Position numbers and translations under genes: made by a program. Below the pieces are notes generated by a model that saw nothing but the letters and a program-made list of their open reading frames with translations, did not search any database and was not told where the DNA came from. From Harmothoe impar (lineage: Eukaryota; Annelida; Polychaeta; Phyllodocida; Polynoidae), in NCBI GenBank assembly GCA_947462335.1, contig OX381718.1:37354976-37418975 (forward strand): 64,000 nucleotides of DNA, read 5' to 3'. Positions 32,109-42,767 of this stretch are shown in pieces. Every line of letters begins with the position of its first letter. Position 1 is the stretch's first letter.

Positions 32109-32171
32109 CACGTGGTAGGTCACGTGGTAGGTCACGTGCCGGGTACCACGTGGTCTGGGTTGTGTCACGTG
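32109..32171. promoter_or_regulatory. Cluster of five CACGTG E-boxes
   Basis: CACGTG occurs at 32,109, 32,121, 32,133, 32,147 and 32,166, five perfect sites in 63 bp. The first three are spaced 12 bp apart. The outer block is inverted (CAGACCACGTGGT at the left, ACCACGTGGTCTG at the right). CACGTG flanked by GT/CC is bound by bHLH-zip factors of the MYC/MAX, USF and TFE groups. No repeat-family match. Whether it acts as an enhancer is unknown. Confidence 0.45.
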
Positions 32172-32310
32172 GTGTGGCAGGTCAGGGTGCTGGTTCCCTG
32201 TGTGTCAGTGTGTTGTACTGTAGCAGGGTACCAGTGTGCCTGACTCACCCCCTCCCACCCGAAAGCCTCTAACATGGCACCAAACTGACCCATCCTGACC
32301 CTTACACACA

Positions 32311-32450
32311 TTTATCCTTAAAGGGATGCTTAGTGCTGTAACTCGCCAGCGCGGCATGCAATCATAATGCTGACCGTTCAGGGTTGATCCACTCCCGACG
32401 ATTTACTCACCAGGGCTGCATTTTTGCATAATGACGACAATGGGCATAGC
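32311..32450. mobile_element. TTAA-type palindromic MITE, partial copy
   Basis: TTATCCTTAAAGGGATGCTTAG at the left; CGATTTACTCACCAGGGCTG, then CATAATGACGACAATGGGCA at the right. Its right end is cut by the CACAGAG-family insertion that starts at 32,454. Confidence 0.65.
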
Positions 32451-32453
32451 ACA

Positions 32454-33423
32454 CACAGAGAAAAAAAAGTAGAATCACAGTGACTCAAATGGGAGTCTTG
32501 CGATAGTCAGGCTAGATAGTCTCAAAACTGCGAGATAGTCTCAAAATACTATAGTTTTGTTAGTATCTTGCAATGGTCAGGCTAGATAGTCTCAAAATTG
32601 CGAGATAGTCTCAAAACACTATAGTTTTGTTAGTATCTCGCAACCCTCAGGCTAGATAGTCTCAAAATTGCAACTGTTTGACATTATTATATTGTAGGGA
32701 ATCAAAATGGTTGATGCAAGAACGTCTTAACAGCTCCCTTCTCCCTGGTTTCATCATTTACATCAATCTGAATGGTGGTAGAAATCAGAGATTTTATTTA
32801 CTTGATCTCAGCCATCAAGCTTATAATCCATGCATAGATGAAACAGTGAAAATGCTTTAACATAAACATTTACCTACAGAAATGGTGTCTATGCTTCCAC
32901 TGTACCTTATTTTGGTCTATTTCACATAATGAAATAGTATTTTCTTTAGTCCATGTACTTATTATCCTACTTTTAGCATGAGTATTACTAAGTTCTGTCT
33001 TGAGCAGATGAAGAGGGCCATTTTCAAACCATTATGACAGGCACTGTTCTCCGGACTGTTCTGAGAAAAAAATTACAAATTATATTCTGAGGCCCTCTAG
33101 TGGAAGAGCTCAGAACTGGTGAGATATTGAAAGTTTAAGTTTGAGAGTCAGGATAGTTTAGGGAGTCAAAAGGGATTCGGCTACACATGACTACCTATGG
33201 AGTTGTGACTCCCCCGTATGGAGTCCTCCAGTTCATGTCTTCATAAGACGAGAGTCAATGTGAGGTAGAGAGTCAATAAGCTATGACTCTCTAAGGAACA
33301 GGAGTCATTATAGAGTTATTATAGAGTCCCACTAATATTAGGGAGTCCTGGGGAAAGTTACCTCAGTGATCAGGGCTGGACTCCCATTTGAGCGTTACAG
33401 TGATTCTACTTCTTCTCTCTGTG
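32454..33423. mobile_element. MITE, CACAGAG family, 970 bp
   Basis: Left end CACAGAGAAAAAAAAGTAGA, followed by ATCACAGTGACTCAAATGGG. The right end is its near-perfect complement (CCCATTTGAGCGTTACAGTG then ATTCTACTTCTTCTCTCTGTG in part). CA stands at both edges. Three tandem units of about 70 bp with GGCTAGATAGTCTCAAAA lie at 32,505-32,665. It has inserted into a TTAA-type palindrome copy. Confidence 0.8.
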
Positions 33424-33426
33424 CAG

Positions 33427-34123
33427 TTAATGCCCATGTTGCCCTCACAGACATTTATAAGGGGGGAGATCCTCGTACAAACCCATATTTCACAGCTATA
33501 TCACTGCAACATCAGCTACTTGGGGCATCCCCGATTTAAAGACGACATCTGCATACTCACCCCGGTTATAAATTCACATTAATGGGTTTCACTCCCGCCT
33601 GCAATCATATGCGTATTTAGACTAAGAAAGAATTGTAGTGTTCAGGTAACGGAGGTAACATGGCCAAAGAAGAAATGTACTTGTATTAAAGCTGGTCTAT
33701 TATAGTTGCGAAATTGAAATTGTAGTGACCTTGACAGCTATTTTACCAATTCACAGATTTGGACTTAATTCTTTCTTCAAAAATGCCCCCTACCCCGATA
33801 CACACAGGTCTACTGTCCCCTCAACTCCAGACAATTCAGTCATTCTGCGCACACCATTGCCAGACATCTTTCCTGTGGCATCACGCAAAGCCTAGTTTTG
33901 ATAAAGTCTGACTCGTTGCCAGGAAAGCAATACACTTGATGATACCATCAGCTGAGCCCTATATCGGCCACTTCTAACGGGTCTAATGGTGTTGGTGGGG
34001 AGGGGGGGGGGGGGTCAGACTGTAGGGCTGTCTGTAACACTAGGGTACTAGGGTTTATACTCCTAGCTGCTAGCCACGCCATATTGTAATACCGCGCTTA
34101 ACCCGTTATAAGCGCTCCTCTGG
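33427..34123. other. No gene seen; poly(G) tract
   Basis: Unassigned sequence with a G run at about 34,000. No supported exon. Confidence 0.45.
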
Positions 34124-34128
34124 AGGGG

Positions 34129-35645
34129 TGTACAACCACTATCTGTGTCATAACCGCTATCTGTGTCAATAACATATAGAGGTCGACCATCCAACCGCTA
34201 TCTGTGTCAAAAAAACGCTAACTGTAGTAACCATCCAACCGCTATCTGTAGTAATGACCGCTATCTGTGTCAAAATCTTCTACACTGTGTTTCATGGTCT
34301 ATAGGCACATCCAACCTCTATCTGTGTCAATAAACGCTATCTGTGTCATATCAGCAATTTCTATCAAAGACTCATACCAAGCATGTATACATCAATTACC
34401 ATGTGGGTCACGGGGGGGGGGGCATTATTTAACAGGGGGCAGCAAATTCGGATCCCTTGAGGGAGGGGGGTAGACTGAAAAAAGGTGGATCACTATTAGG
34501 GTGTGTGAGGCCAGACAATTTTGCCATGCCCACACTAAAATCCAAAGACCCCCCCTAATTTAATTCAAAGTATGGTTGATACAGATAGTGGTGTGCGGTT
34601 GGTAGAGCAACCGCTATCTGTGTCAAGGTTATAAAATATACACGGGAGTACTATGGCCACTATACTCTGCCCTAGCCTGATGTCCTGCCCCAAAATTGAC
34701 CTACACCTGTGCACTGAGAATATTCTGACCTTACCTGACCTTTCCTGCATTTCCTGGCTATCCTACCCTACCCAATAGTAAGGTTGATACAGATATCGGT
34801 GTTACTACAGATAGTGGTTGGTAGAGTAACCGCTATCTGTGTCAAGGCTATAAAATGTCTAAAAGTTCTTTTTATGTAACCTTTTTTTTACAACTTTTAT
34901 AACCAAAGAACTGATGTCAACAATAACAAATAGGACTATTTGACACTTTTCTCACAGAATTGGCCATTTTCAGGAGAATTGCATCTTCTATGAGTTTTTA
35001 CCGTTTCAGGGACATTCGCAATTTTCGGAAAAGTCGACTTCTTTGCAATTCCCCCCCCCCCCCTCCGCAAATTTAGCCATTTACACGGAAATTTGTCTTT
35101 TTTAAGATTTTACATTTTAGTGGCTGCACAGCAACCGTTTTCTGGAATTTTGTATTTTTACCATGTCCTTTTTGCACTTTTCATGTTTTTTTACTCGGTT
35201 TTCCCAAAATTTGCTATTTTCTTGTGATCATTTCCCCCTTTCTCGCCAATTTGGGTATTCTTAGAAGGTATTGACTTTTGCAAGATTTGGCAGGTTTTCT
35301 CCGGAAATTGGCCATTTTCACCAAAATTGATGTTTTCTCCTAAAATTGGTCATTTTTAGGGAAATTTACTTTTTCATGTTTTTTTTTCCATTTTCTTGCA
35401 AATTTGGCCATTTTGAAGAATTATTGCACATCCACAAACCCAATGTGTTACAAAGTCACTACCAAACCATTTTTGACACACTTAGTGTAAGAAGAAATAT
35501 CAGATATGCTTGACACAGATAACACCTTGTTGATACACTTAATTTGACACATATAGCATTTTTTTGACACAGATAGCGGTTGGATGGTTGACCTCTATAT
35601 GTTATTGACACAGATAGCGGTTATGACACAGATAGTGGTTGTACA
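34129..35645. mobile_element. 1,517-bp TIR element with exact 5-bp target duplication and 17-bp subterminal repeats
   Basis: Ends TGTACAACCACTATCTGTGT and its complement ACACAGATAGTGGTTGTACA; inverted identity extends about 100 bp with one or two differences. AGGGG precedes the left end (34,124-34,128) and follows the right end (35,646-35,650). AACCGCTATCTGTGTCA is repeated many times near both ends, inverted at the right, with further copies at about 34,610 and 34,827. The middle (34,860-35,440) is T-rich with degenerate TTGGCCATTTTC units. No transposase frame. The TGT...ACA ends with a 5-bp duplication are unlike Tc1/mariner (2 bp) or hAT (8 bp) and suit a Ginger-like or unclassified family. 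Confidence 0.85.
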
Positions 35646-35650
35646 AGGGG

Positions 35651-36016
35651 CCTTGAAAGGTAGTGCTTGACTGCACTAAGCACAGAAATTACATTTTGAA
35701 TATGTGCCTATCTCGTATATATGTACTTTAGCTAGGAATAAACCGTAAAGGCCCCACGAAATTGAAGACTGCTTTAGTGCTATAATTATTGAGATAGTTT
35801 GGTAACATCCCATTGCCTGATACCCAGGAGTGGGACCTGTCCTGTGCCATGTTTAGGGTTGGGAGTGAAATCCGGATGAGGCTAGAAGAGGGTGATGACT
35901 AATACAGCACCAAAGTGAGTCAAGTGTCCGGAGTAAGGAGGGGGGAGGCACCCCGGGGGGGGGGGGGGGGTGTACAATTAGCTCGGCACACTTGTGGCTG
36001 TGTACAGGATCTGTGC
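35651..36016. other. No gene seen; poly(G) tract
   Basis: Unassigned; G run at about 35,956 and chance frames. Confidence 0.45.
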
Positions 36017-36660
36017 AGGATCAGTGTGAGCCATAGGCCACAGGGGACCCTCAGACACATCACTCACACCCTGATACCCTCACGGAGAAATGAAACAGAG
36101 TCACAAGGGAGTCTCCAGAATGACTCCTTTCTCTAGAGTAGCCCTGGTCCTCATGTGACTCCCTTAGGTGAACTAATGAACTATGTGACTTCACTAGGTG
36201 ACTCCCGTAGGTGAGCCAGGGAGTCACCTTGGCTCCCTTAGGCAGCCAGTGCCCTTCTAAAGAGGAGGGTCATTCTGGAAGCAGCCATGACTCCCCTTCG
36301 ACACTGTTTCTCTGCTCCTAGCTGCAGCCACCCCAAATAGGATCAGTGTGAGCCATAGGCCACAGGGGACCCTCAGACACATCACTCACACCCTGATACC
36401 CTCACGGAGAAATGAAACAGAGTCACAAGGGAGTCTCCAGAATGACTCCTTTCTCTAGAGTAGCCCTGGTCCTCATGTGACTCCCTTAGGTGAACTAATG
36501 AACTATGTGACTTCACTAGGTGACTCCCGTAGGTGAGCCAGGGAGTCACCTTGGCTCCCTTAGGCAGCCAGTGCCCTTCTAAAGAGGAGGGTCATTCTGG
36601 AAGCAGCCATGACTCCCCTTCGACACTGTTTCTCTGCTCCTAGCTGCAGCCACCCCAAAT
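36017..36660. repeat. Exact 322-bp tandem duplication carrying a CACAGAG-type MITE
   Basis: Units 36,017-36,338 and 36,339-36,660 read identical base for base on inspection. Each holds a MITE of about 235 bp (ACGGAGAAATGAAACAGAGT at the left, ACACTGTTTCTCTGCTCC at the right) with GTGACTCCCTTAGGTGA units inside. The sequence after the second unit (ACCACAAGGGCC then CACCTGATACCCTCC) resembles the start of the unit, i.e. the pre-insertion sequence. Confidence 0.85.
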
Positions 36661-36877
36661 ACAGACCACAAGGGCCTTCATAGATGTGACTTACACCTGA
36701 TACCCTCCAGGTAGGACATTATGGGGACATTATTTGCCCATCGATATTCTGCTAAATGTATTAGAAAGTAGCCAAAAATAATATTATGATCGTCAAATCA
36801 TTTGAACATATTATTTCTGACAAACTTTGAGACCGCGTTTCCCCCTATGAAGATTCAGTTTGAGGCATCAGAAGTCG

Positions 36878-37500
36878 GGTTAACCCTTTAGGTGACAATT
36901 CTCCTTATCATGCACCAATCCAATGGCTGTGGACTTGATAATATGGTCCTTTGCACCTCAGAGCATATCAATCATTTTAGGGTCGCACGGATGCAGCATT
37001 GGCGAGTTTCATACTGGTGGTACATTGATTCATCATGACAACAAAGGACATAGTCCATTAAATAACCTTGCCGTTCTTACAGGGTGAGTGGGGTTGTCGG
37101 CTAGAGGTGTGGACATCCCTTGGTGCAGGTATATTTCACATCTAACCTGTCTGGACAGACTAACATGTACCAGATAGCATGTGACACCCTGATAGTACCT
37201 GTAGAGGGGGTTCTAACAGGGGTTCTAACCTGGACAGGCTAACCCGTTTACTAGTACTTTAAAGTGATATGCAATTTGATGCAAGCATCCTGCCATAGCA
37301 AGCTTACTCACCAGTAGCTACCAGTGTTTCGTTCATGCATCATACTGACACTTCTGGAGTTTATCGACCCCATAGGGTTGGGATGATGCTTGAGTGCAAC
37401 ACCGGTGAGTTACTCGCCATGGCTGCAGCCATGCGTCATGTCGACTGAGGGCATCACTTAGGGCATACAACGTTAAAGCAGAATGCGGCCCTTAAAGGGT
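36878..37500. mobile_element. Two TTAA-type palindromic MITE copies
   Basis: First copy about 36,878-37,075 (TTAACCCTTTAGGTGACA ... CATCATGACAACAAAGGACA). Second about 37,255-37,500, with the intact core ACCGGTGAGTTACTCGCCAT and the right end GTTAAAGCAGAATGCGGCCC, TTAAAGGGTTAT. The sequence between them is unassigned. Confidence 0.6.
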
Positions 37501-38370
37501 TATCATATTGTAGATAGCCTGTGACACCTGATGGTATACTTGTAGAGGGGTATCTAAGCAGGGTATCTGTACTCGCCCCATGTCGGGACCAATGCTGACG
37601 TATAGGTGACTTCATGCCACCCCGAGATATAGCGACTGTCCGTCCAGGAAGTTTTAGACCTTTAGGTGTAACACATTTCAACAATGTTCTCAGAAGATGT
37701 CCAGATGGGTGATAAAAAACAAATATAGCAAAGGTCCTAGTAAATCCTCCACTAATTCTGAACTATCAAAATGACACTATAATAATGATTAATATGGTAT
37801 ATATTTAAACCATCCTTATTGTCCTTTATCTATTCTATGACAATATATCCTATATAAAATACCGAAATACTGCAAGAAAAACATATTCCGAAATAATTAT
37901 GATTGTGAATTTTCACTAAAGAAGGACAGAAAATTATAGACAGTGATTCTAAGCAAATGTTGCTGCATTGCTCTGCATTAGTTACAATTTGGTGTTGAAT
38001 TCATCCTGTCAGTACCTAACGCGTGTAGTGAATAGGTGCATGCATGTGATTGCCATGGATGCGGCATGCGGGCACCCCCATCACAACCACGGCCACACCA
38101 ACATGCAGATTGTGTGAGCAGCTCAGGCAAACAGAAAGAATGGTCTGCACACCCCCGTGTCGGGCATCCGTTCTAAGTGGCTGCTAACACGTATGCCACA
38201 GGCCAGGAGCACAATTATCAACCAATGAGAAAAATGACTAAATTTGGAATATGACACGCCTATAGCAAATGATATAGTACAGGCATGCAGGAACGATAAT
38301 CTATACGTTAATATTATAGATTGATCGCATGTCTAGAGGAAAGTGCATGGATGGGATAGGCGTCGGAGTA
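37501..38370. other. No gene seen
   Basis: AT-rich to 37,950, then a more GC-rich unique patch at 38,030-38,210 with GCATGCATGTGATTGCCATG. No supported exon. Confidence 0.45.
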
Positions 38371-38375
38371 CTTAC

Positions 38376-38500
38376 CATAGCAGATATGAGTTCCAACCCA
38401 CTCCCCTACCCCTCTATCTGAATCTTGCACGCTAGATGAGGGCTAAGCTGAACCCGGGTCAGTTGTAGATAAGCTAGTATGGATCATGTAGGTGCCATCA
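38376..38500 (-). other. Possible 5' exon end with strong donor, minus strand
   Basis: On the minus strand TATCTGCTATG|gtaagtact is a near-perfect donor at 38,375 directly after an ATG, so a first exon could end right at the start codon. About 310 bp upstream on that strand is a TATA-like GGCTTATATACATATTCC (near 38,720). The exon body shows no long frame. The next exon was not identified. Confidence 0.22.
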
Positions 38501-38902
38501 GTAGTCACCCCCTCCTCCCACTCAATCCTAAATGTTCTTCCTCTCCCAACCGTCGTAAGCCCCCTAATGGTCATCCCTTCCTCATCCCACCATCACTACC
38601 AAAGCTTCCCCTTTCCCTGCTCCCTCTCCCTTCCCATATTTAGTTTTATGGGTTTTGATACCGTAACCAAGAAGGAACGAGGGTGGGAAAATAGGGCCGA
38701 AAATGGAATATGTATATAAGCCAAGAACTTATTAATATAATTATATCATCAAGAAATATATAACTTAAACCCCAACTAAAATGTCCTCAGTTCCAATCCT
38801 ACATTCAAGCTGTGGAGGTGCAGCTGACTCCACTTTTCATTCTGTGTATGCTGCCCCAAGTCAGAGATGAGGTATACTGCTCCCAGTAAGAGGTATGTCG
38901 TA

Positions 38903-39807
38903 CACTGTAAAAATATTCCGTTGAATATACGGAGAATCTGTGAAAAATTTAACGGTGATTCATCATAACATATGATTACGGTGAGGCAATGTATAATCAA
39001 TCAATTTTACTTTGAATATCCGTAATCCAATACAGTGAAACACCGTTTATTTTTACAGTGAAACACAGTTTATTTTACGGTGAAGCTACGTTTTATTGAT
39101 TTCAGTTTTATCACACCAGGTGGCAGTTTGGTTCATGAAGAGATTTTCCTGGATGCTAGGAACACCATTTTTGTGGTCATAAGAAATATATATACAGATA
39201 CAGCTGTAATGTTTGCTCTGTAGCCATCCTAGATTGACTTCTGCTCATGGACTGGTATTACAAAGTGTCATGAAGCATTCTATAAGGCTTTCATAGACTA
39301 ATTCCTAATGATTAGGTCTGAAGTCTTGACACTAAGATGATATTGCTGATTGGAACCAAATTGGGTTTGGAACCATATTGAGCATGGAGTTAGGTATAGG
39401 GGGATAAATGAACTGAATAACACATCAGTTAAATTACACAAAATACCATTACAATTATTGTTTAGGCACTGAATCATAATACAGTGATGTTTTGTATTCT
39501 GTTAAAATAACGGTGATTCACAGTTCCGTAGAAATGACGGTGACTTTGGGAAAAACGGTGACCGTGAAATAACGGTGAAAGTCCGGCACCCAGTGTTGCC
39601 AGTGAATCACCGTTTTTTTTACGGTACTGAGAATCACTGTTAAAAAAAATTTATAACTGAGATTTCTTGTTTAAAAATAGCGGTGACAGTTCCGTAAAAA
39701 TAACGGTGACTTAGGAAAAAACGGTGACCGTAAAAATAACGGTGAAAGTCCGGCACCCAGTGTTGCCAGTGAATCTCCGTTATTTTAACGGAATTTTTTT
39801 TACAGTG
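38903..39807. mobile_element. MITE with CACTGTAAAA ends, 905 bp, TA target duplication
   Basis: Left CACTGTAAAAATATTCCGTT and right AACGGAATTTTTTTTACAGTG, flanked by TA at both edges. Near the right end a block of about 110 bp (GGTGACTTTGGGAAAAACGG, GAAAGTCCGGCACCCAGTGT) is tandemly repeated at 39,535 and 39,700. It contains a CTCF-like CACCAGGTGGCAG at 39,114. Confidence 0.8.
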
Positions 39808-39814
39808 TAGTGGC

Positions 39815-40604
39815 CTGTAGAAGAACCTGGGCGCTCATTTATTTCAACTAGGTCCTACTCCCGACGCTTATACAGGACCTTATTCAAGTATTTGCCATTT
39901 TCCATACCTTCTACCCCCGGCGCTTTGTTGAAGATCTAGGCTTATTCAAAGACCGGCGACGGGACATATACTGGTGACTGCCCCAGGACAGGATCCCCCC
40001 GACAAAACAGCTTCCACCACTCTACACCTCCCAGTAGACATCCCCAATTCAATTTCTATTCCCGTGTGTTGGTCTCACCCTGTCACCGGATATGTAGAAT
40101 CTAGGCATCCTTTGGAAGAGCATCTTTTGGTGCTTCTTTGGTTTATATCGCAGCAATGTCCTAGAATGTTGAACAGTATTGTCCCTTCTGTCCCCTGGCC
40201 TTTTCATTGAGTTTCCCTTCAAGCACTGTAGCTCACAGAAATCCTGTTTTGAGAGTCTTTTTCCTTGACAAGTTTCAATGAACATGTAGAAATTGATAAA
40301 TAGTTGGTATCTTAAACTTACAGCGCCAGAAATACAGCCAGCTACTAAAACTTCGTCTGCAAGGACCCAAAGAAACGGTGATTAGAAACCTTATTTTAAG
40401 TGCACTATTAGGAGTAAGTGCTGTAGCTGCACAGTATAAAAGGAAGTAATTCTGGTTTCCAGTAGTTTATACAGCTACACTAAAGTATGTACCATAACCC
40501 CAACAGAACCCATACTGTTCCTTTTTAGAGTATTACATATTGTAGTAGTCTACAGTGTCTACAGTAGTTTATGCCATTATTTTAGACCATCAGATGTAAG
40601 AGGT
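39815..40604. other. No gene seen
   Basis: Unassigned sequence with chance frames; no element ends recognised. Confidence 0.45.
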
Positions 40605-40680
40605 TAGCACCATAGGGAATCAAACTACCGACCTATTGATTCAAGGTCAATTGCTCTACTAACTGAGCTAGCGAGCTTGC
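40605..40680 (-). repeat. tRNA-like sequence, degenerate pseudogene or SINE head
   Basis: On the minus strand CGCTAGCTCAGTTAGTAGAG gives a good A box and D arm. ATTGA-CCTTGAA-TCAAT forms an anticodon arm whose loop would present TTG (Gln), but position 33 is C rather than T. The T arm (GTAGTTTGATTCCC) lacks a canonical stem. A working tRNA is unlikely. Confidence 0.45.
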
Positions 40681-40877
40681 TGTATATTCCCATGGTGAGA
40701 ATAAGCTTTTGGATTCACATGACACCAGGGAGTTAGAGAAAGCGAATGAGAAAGAGAGAAGGAGAGACATGGGAAGAAGGGGAGAGAAAGCTTGTATACA
40801 TGTGTATAAGCTACATGTATATATAGAGAGAGACAGAACGACAGACTGACCGACAGACAGACAGGCAGAAGGCAAGC

Positions 40878-40960
40878 GCTATCCGCATGCCACAGGCGTG
40901 CGAATATGCATCGTTATTCACAATTCGCTGCTATTCTCACGCCTGTGGCGTGCGGATAGC
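40878..40960. repeat. Hairpin with 29-bp arms
   Basis: GCTATCCGCATGCCACAGGC followed by GTGCGAATA pairs with TATTCTCACGCCTGTGGCGT followed by GCGGATAGC, two mismatches in 29, loop about 25 nt. It is unusually GC-rich compared with its surroundings. A minimal palindromic MITE is the simplest reading. Confidence 0.65.
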
Positions 40961-41378
40961 ATCGGCCCAGACGGCCAGGGAGAAGAGGAACCCAGTAGCA
41001 TGAACATACTTACTTTAGTCGAGCCACATGGATTTTGATAACCATAAAGTTTGATGTATCAAGGTAGACCATAGGTCTATCTCAAACAATCTCACTAGGG
41101 ACATTTACAAACAATGACATGATACACAGATGTAGATACACAGATCTAGTCTATGTTCCAAGCATTGCTAAGGTCTAATGAGCCAAGAAGGGTTTGCTAA
41201 AGGTCCCTAGCATCTCTCTCTAGTTCTAATCTCAGCGAAGTTTCTCAAATGTAGTGCATCATTTCAAAGGGTATTGAAACATATTTAGGGGTGTTTTATA
41301 CACCTATACCTGGTTCAAATCAATGCCCTGTTATACTACAACGACTGGGTAACAGTACTGGCTACTGCAGGAATCCTA

Positions 41379-42249
41379 CACTGTTAAAAATCCCCCATAG
41401 AAAAAACGGTGATTCACTGGTAACAATGGATGCCAAGCTTTCACCGTTTATTTTAGGGTCACCGTTTTTTGGAAGTCACCGTAATTATATACAGGATTTC
41501 ACCGTTATTTTGAAATAATGATTAAGGATGATTAGTTAGCTATTGTAGTGGCTCAAATCTTTAAGGGTTATTTCATTAATGATTATAGTGGTTTGTGTAG
41601 ACATACTGGAATTATTCTGCTATCATGAATATGATTGTTCTTAATTCACTACAATTATCCTCCATGTCTGATTTGGTTACATAGAGACATCTCAGTGACT
41701 AAAATTCATTATTGTCATAAATTAACCACTAAGAGACATACCTAAGTATCTCATATCACTTTACAATTACAACTCATAAGCAGAAGTATGTTAGGATTTA
41801 TATAAAACAACAAATACAGTGATATACATATATACACACAATAGGTGTCTATGGTATCCAAACCACTTGCCGGTGTCCCACAAAGGTTAATAATCTATTC
41901 TATTCATTATGAATATTCAATTAAACTTAGTTTTAGACTAGAATGTTCATGCTGTATTGAAAAAAGTAAAAGGGAACAATTTGATTTCTAACACATTTAG
42001 TCCACTTATCATAGTAAAAGCTTGACAAAGGTCTGTTCTAGAACTAGGCTGCCACCTAGTTGGAACAGATGGAACAGATGACAGAATTTCACTGTAAAAG
42101 CAATAACAGTACTTTACCGTAATGGTTTACGGAGGTTCAATGTGAAATCACTTGTGCTGACGGTGCCTCACCGTAATATCAGGTAACGGTGATGCACTGT
42201 TAAATCTAATGGTGGATCTCTGTATAATCAACGGTAATTCTTAACAGTG
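41379..42249. mobile_element. MITE with CACTGTTAAAA ends, 871 bp, TA target duplication
   Basis: Left CACTGTTAAAAATCCCCC, right GGTAATTCTTAACAGTG, TA on both sides. Subterminal AACGGTGATTCACTGG-type units occur at both ends. A second partial end (CACTGTAAAAGCAATAACAG) at 42,089 suggests a nested or internally duplicated copy. Confidence 0.75.
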
Positions 42250-42767
42250 TATGTGTGTTTACAGTCCGTAAGTCTGTTCAGGAACAGTTGGTGATACTGG
42301 AAACCAAAATTATGTTCTTTTATACTGTAAATCTATGGTGGATCTTACTGTGAAGCTACTCTAACTTCTGACAGTGTGGTCTTAAGCACAATATACAGGC
42401 TATAAAAGTGAATATCGGGTCTACATATCCGGTGACAATGAGAATACGTTCCATTCTTTCCGCTGTCTAGTTCTTACCTCATTACCCTGGGGACATATGT
42501 CAAAGCCTTATATCACATAGCATCATACTTAGCTAATTATGGGATCGGGTAGAGTAAAAAACGGCTACCAAATTGTCAGGTGACACTTGGATTATGGTCT
42601 GAGCATGGCTTGGCACGCGAGGATAACCAGAAACATTATACGGATGGCAGGTAGGGTGAAAAAAGCACGATAACGTTATTCAGTTAACGATGGCATATCT
42701 AGTAATACTTGGGAATTATTTCTGCACAATCTTATGTACTATCTAAGTACAAAATACTAGTACATAC
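42250..42767. other. No gene seen
   Basis: Spacer between two TIR elements; nothing recognised. Confidence 0.45.

Noticed and set aside
34860..35440. Coding remnant of a transposase in the T-rich middle of the 34,129 element
   Set aside because: All frames are interrupted and the sequence is a degenerate TTGGCCATTTTC array.
40605..40680. Functional tRNA-Gln gene
   Set aside because: Position 33 is not T, the T arm does not pair and the acceptor stem is poor.
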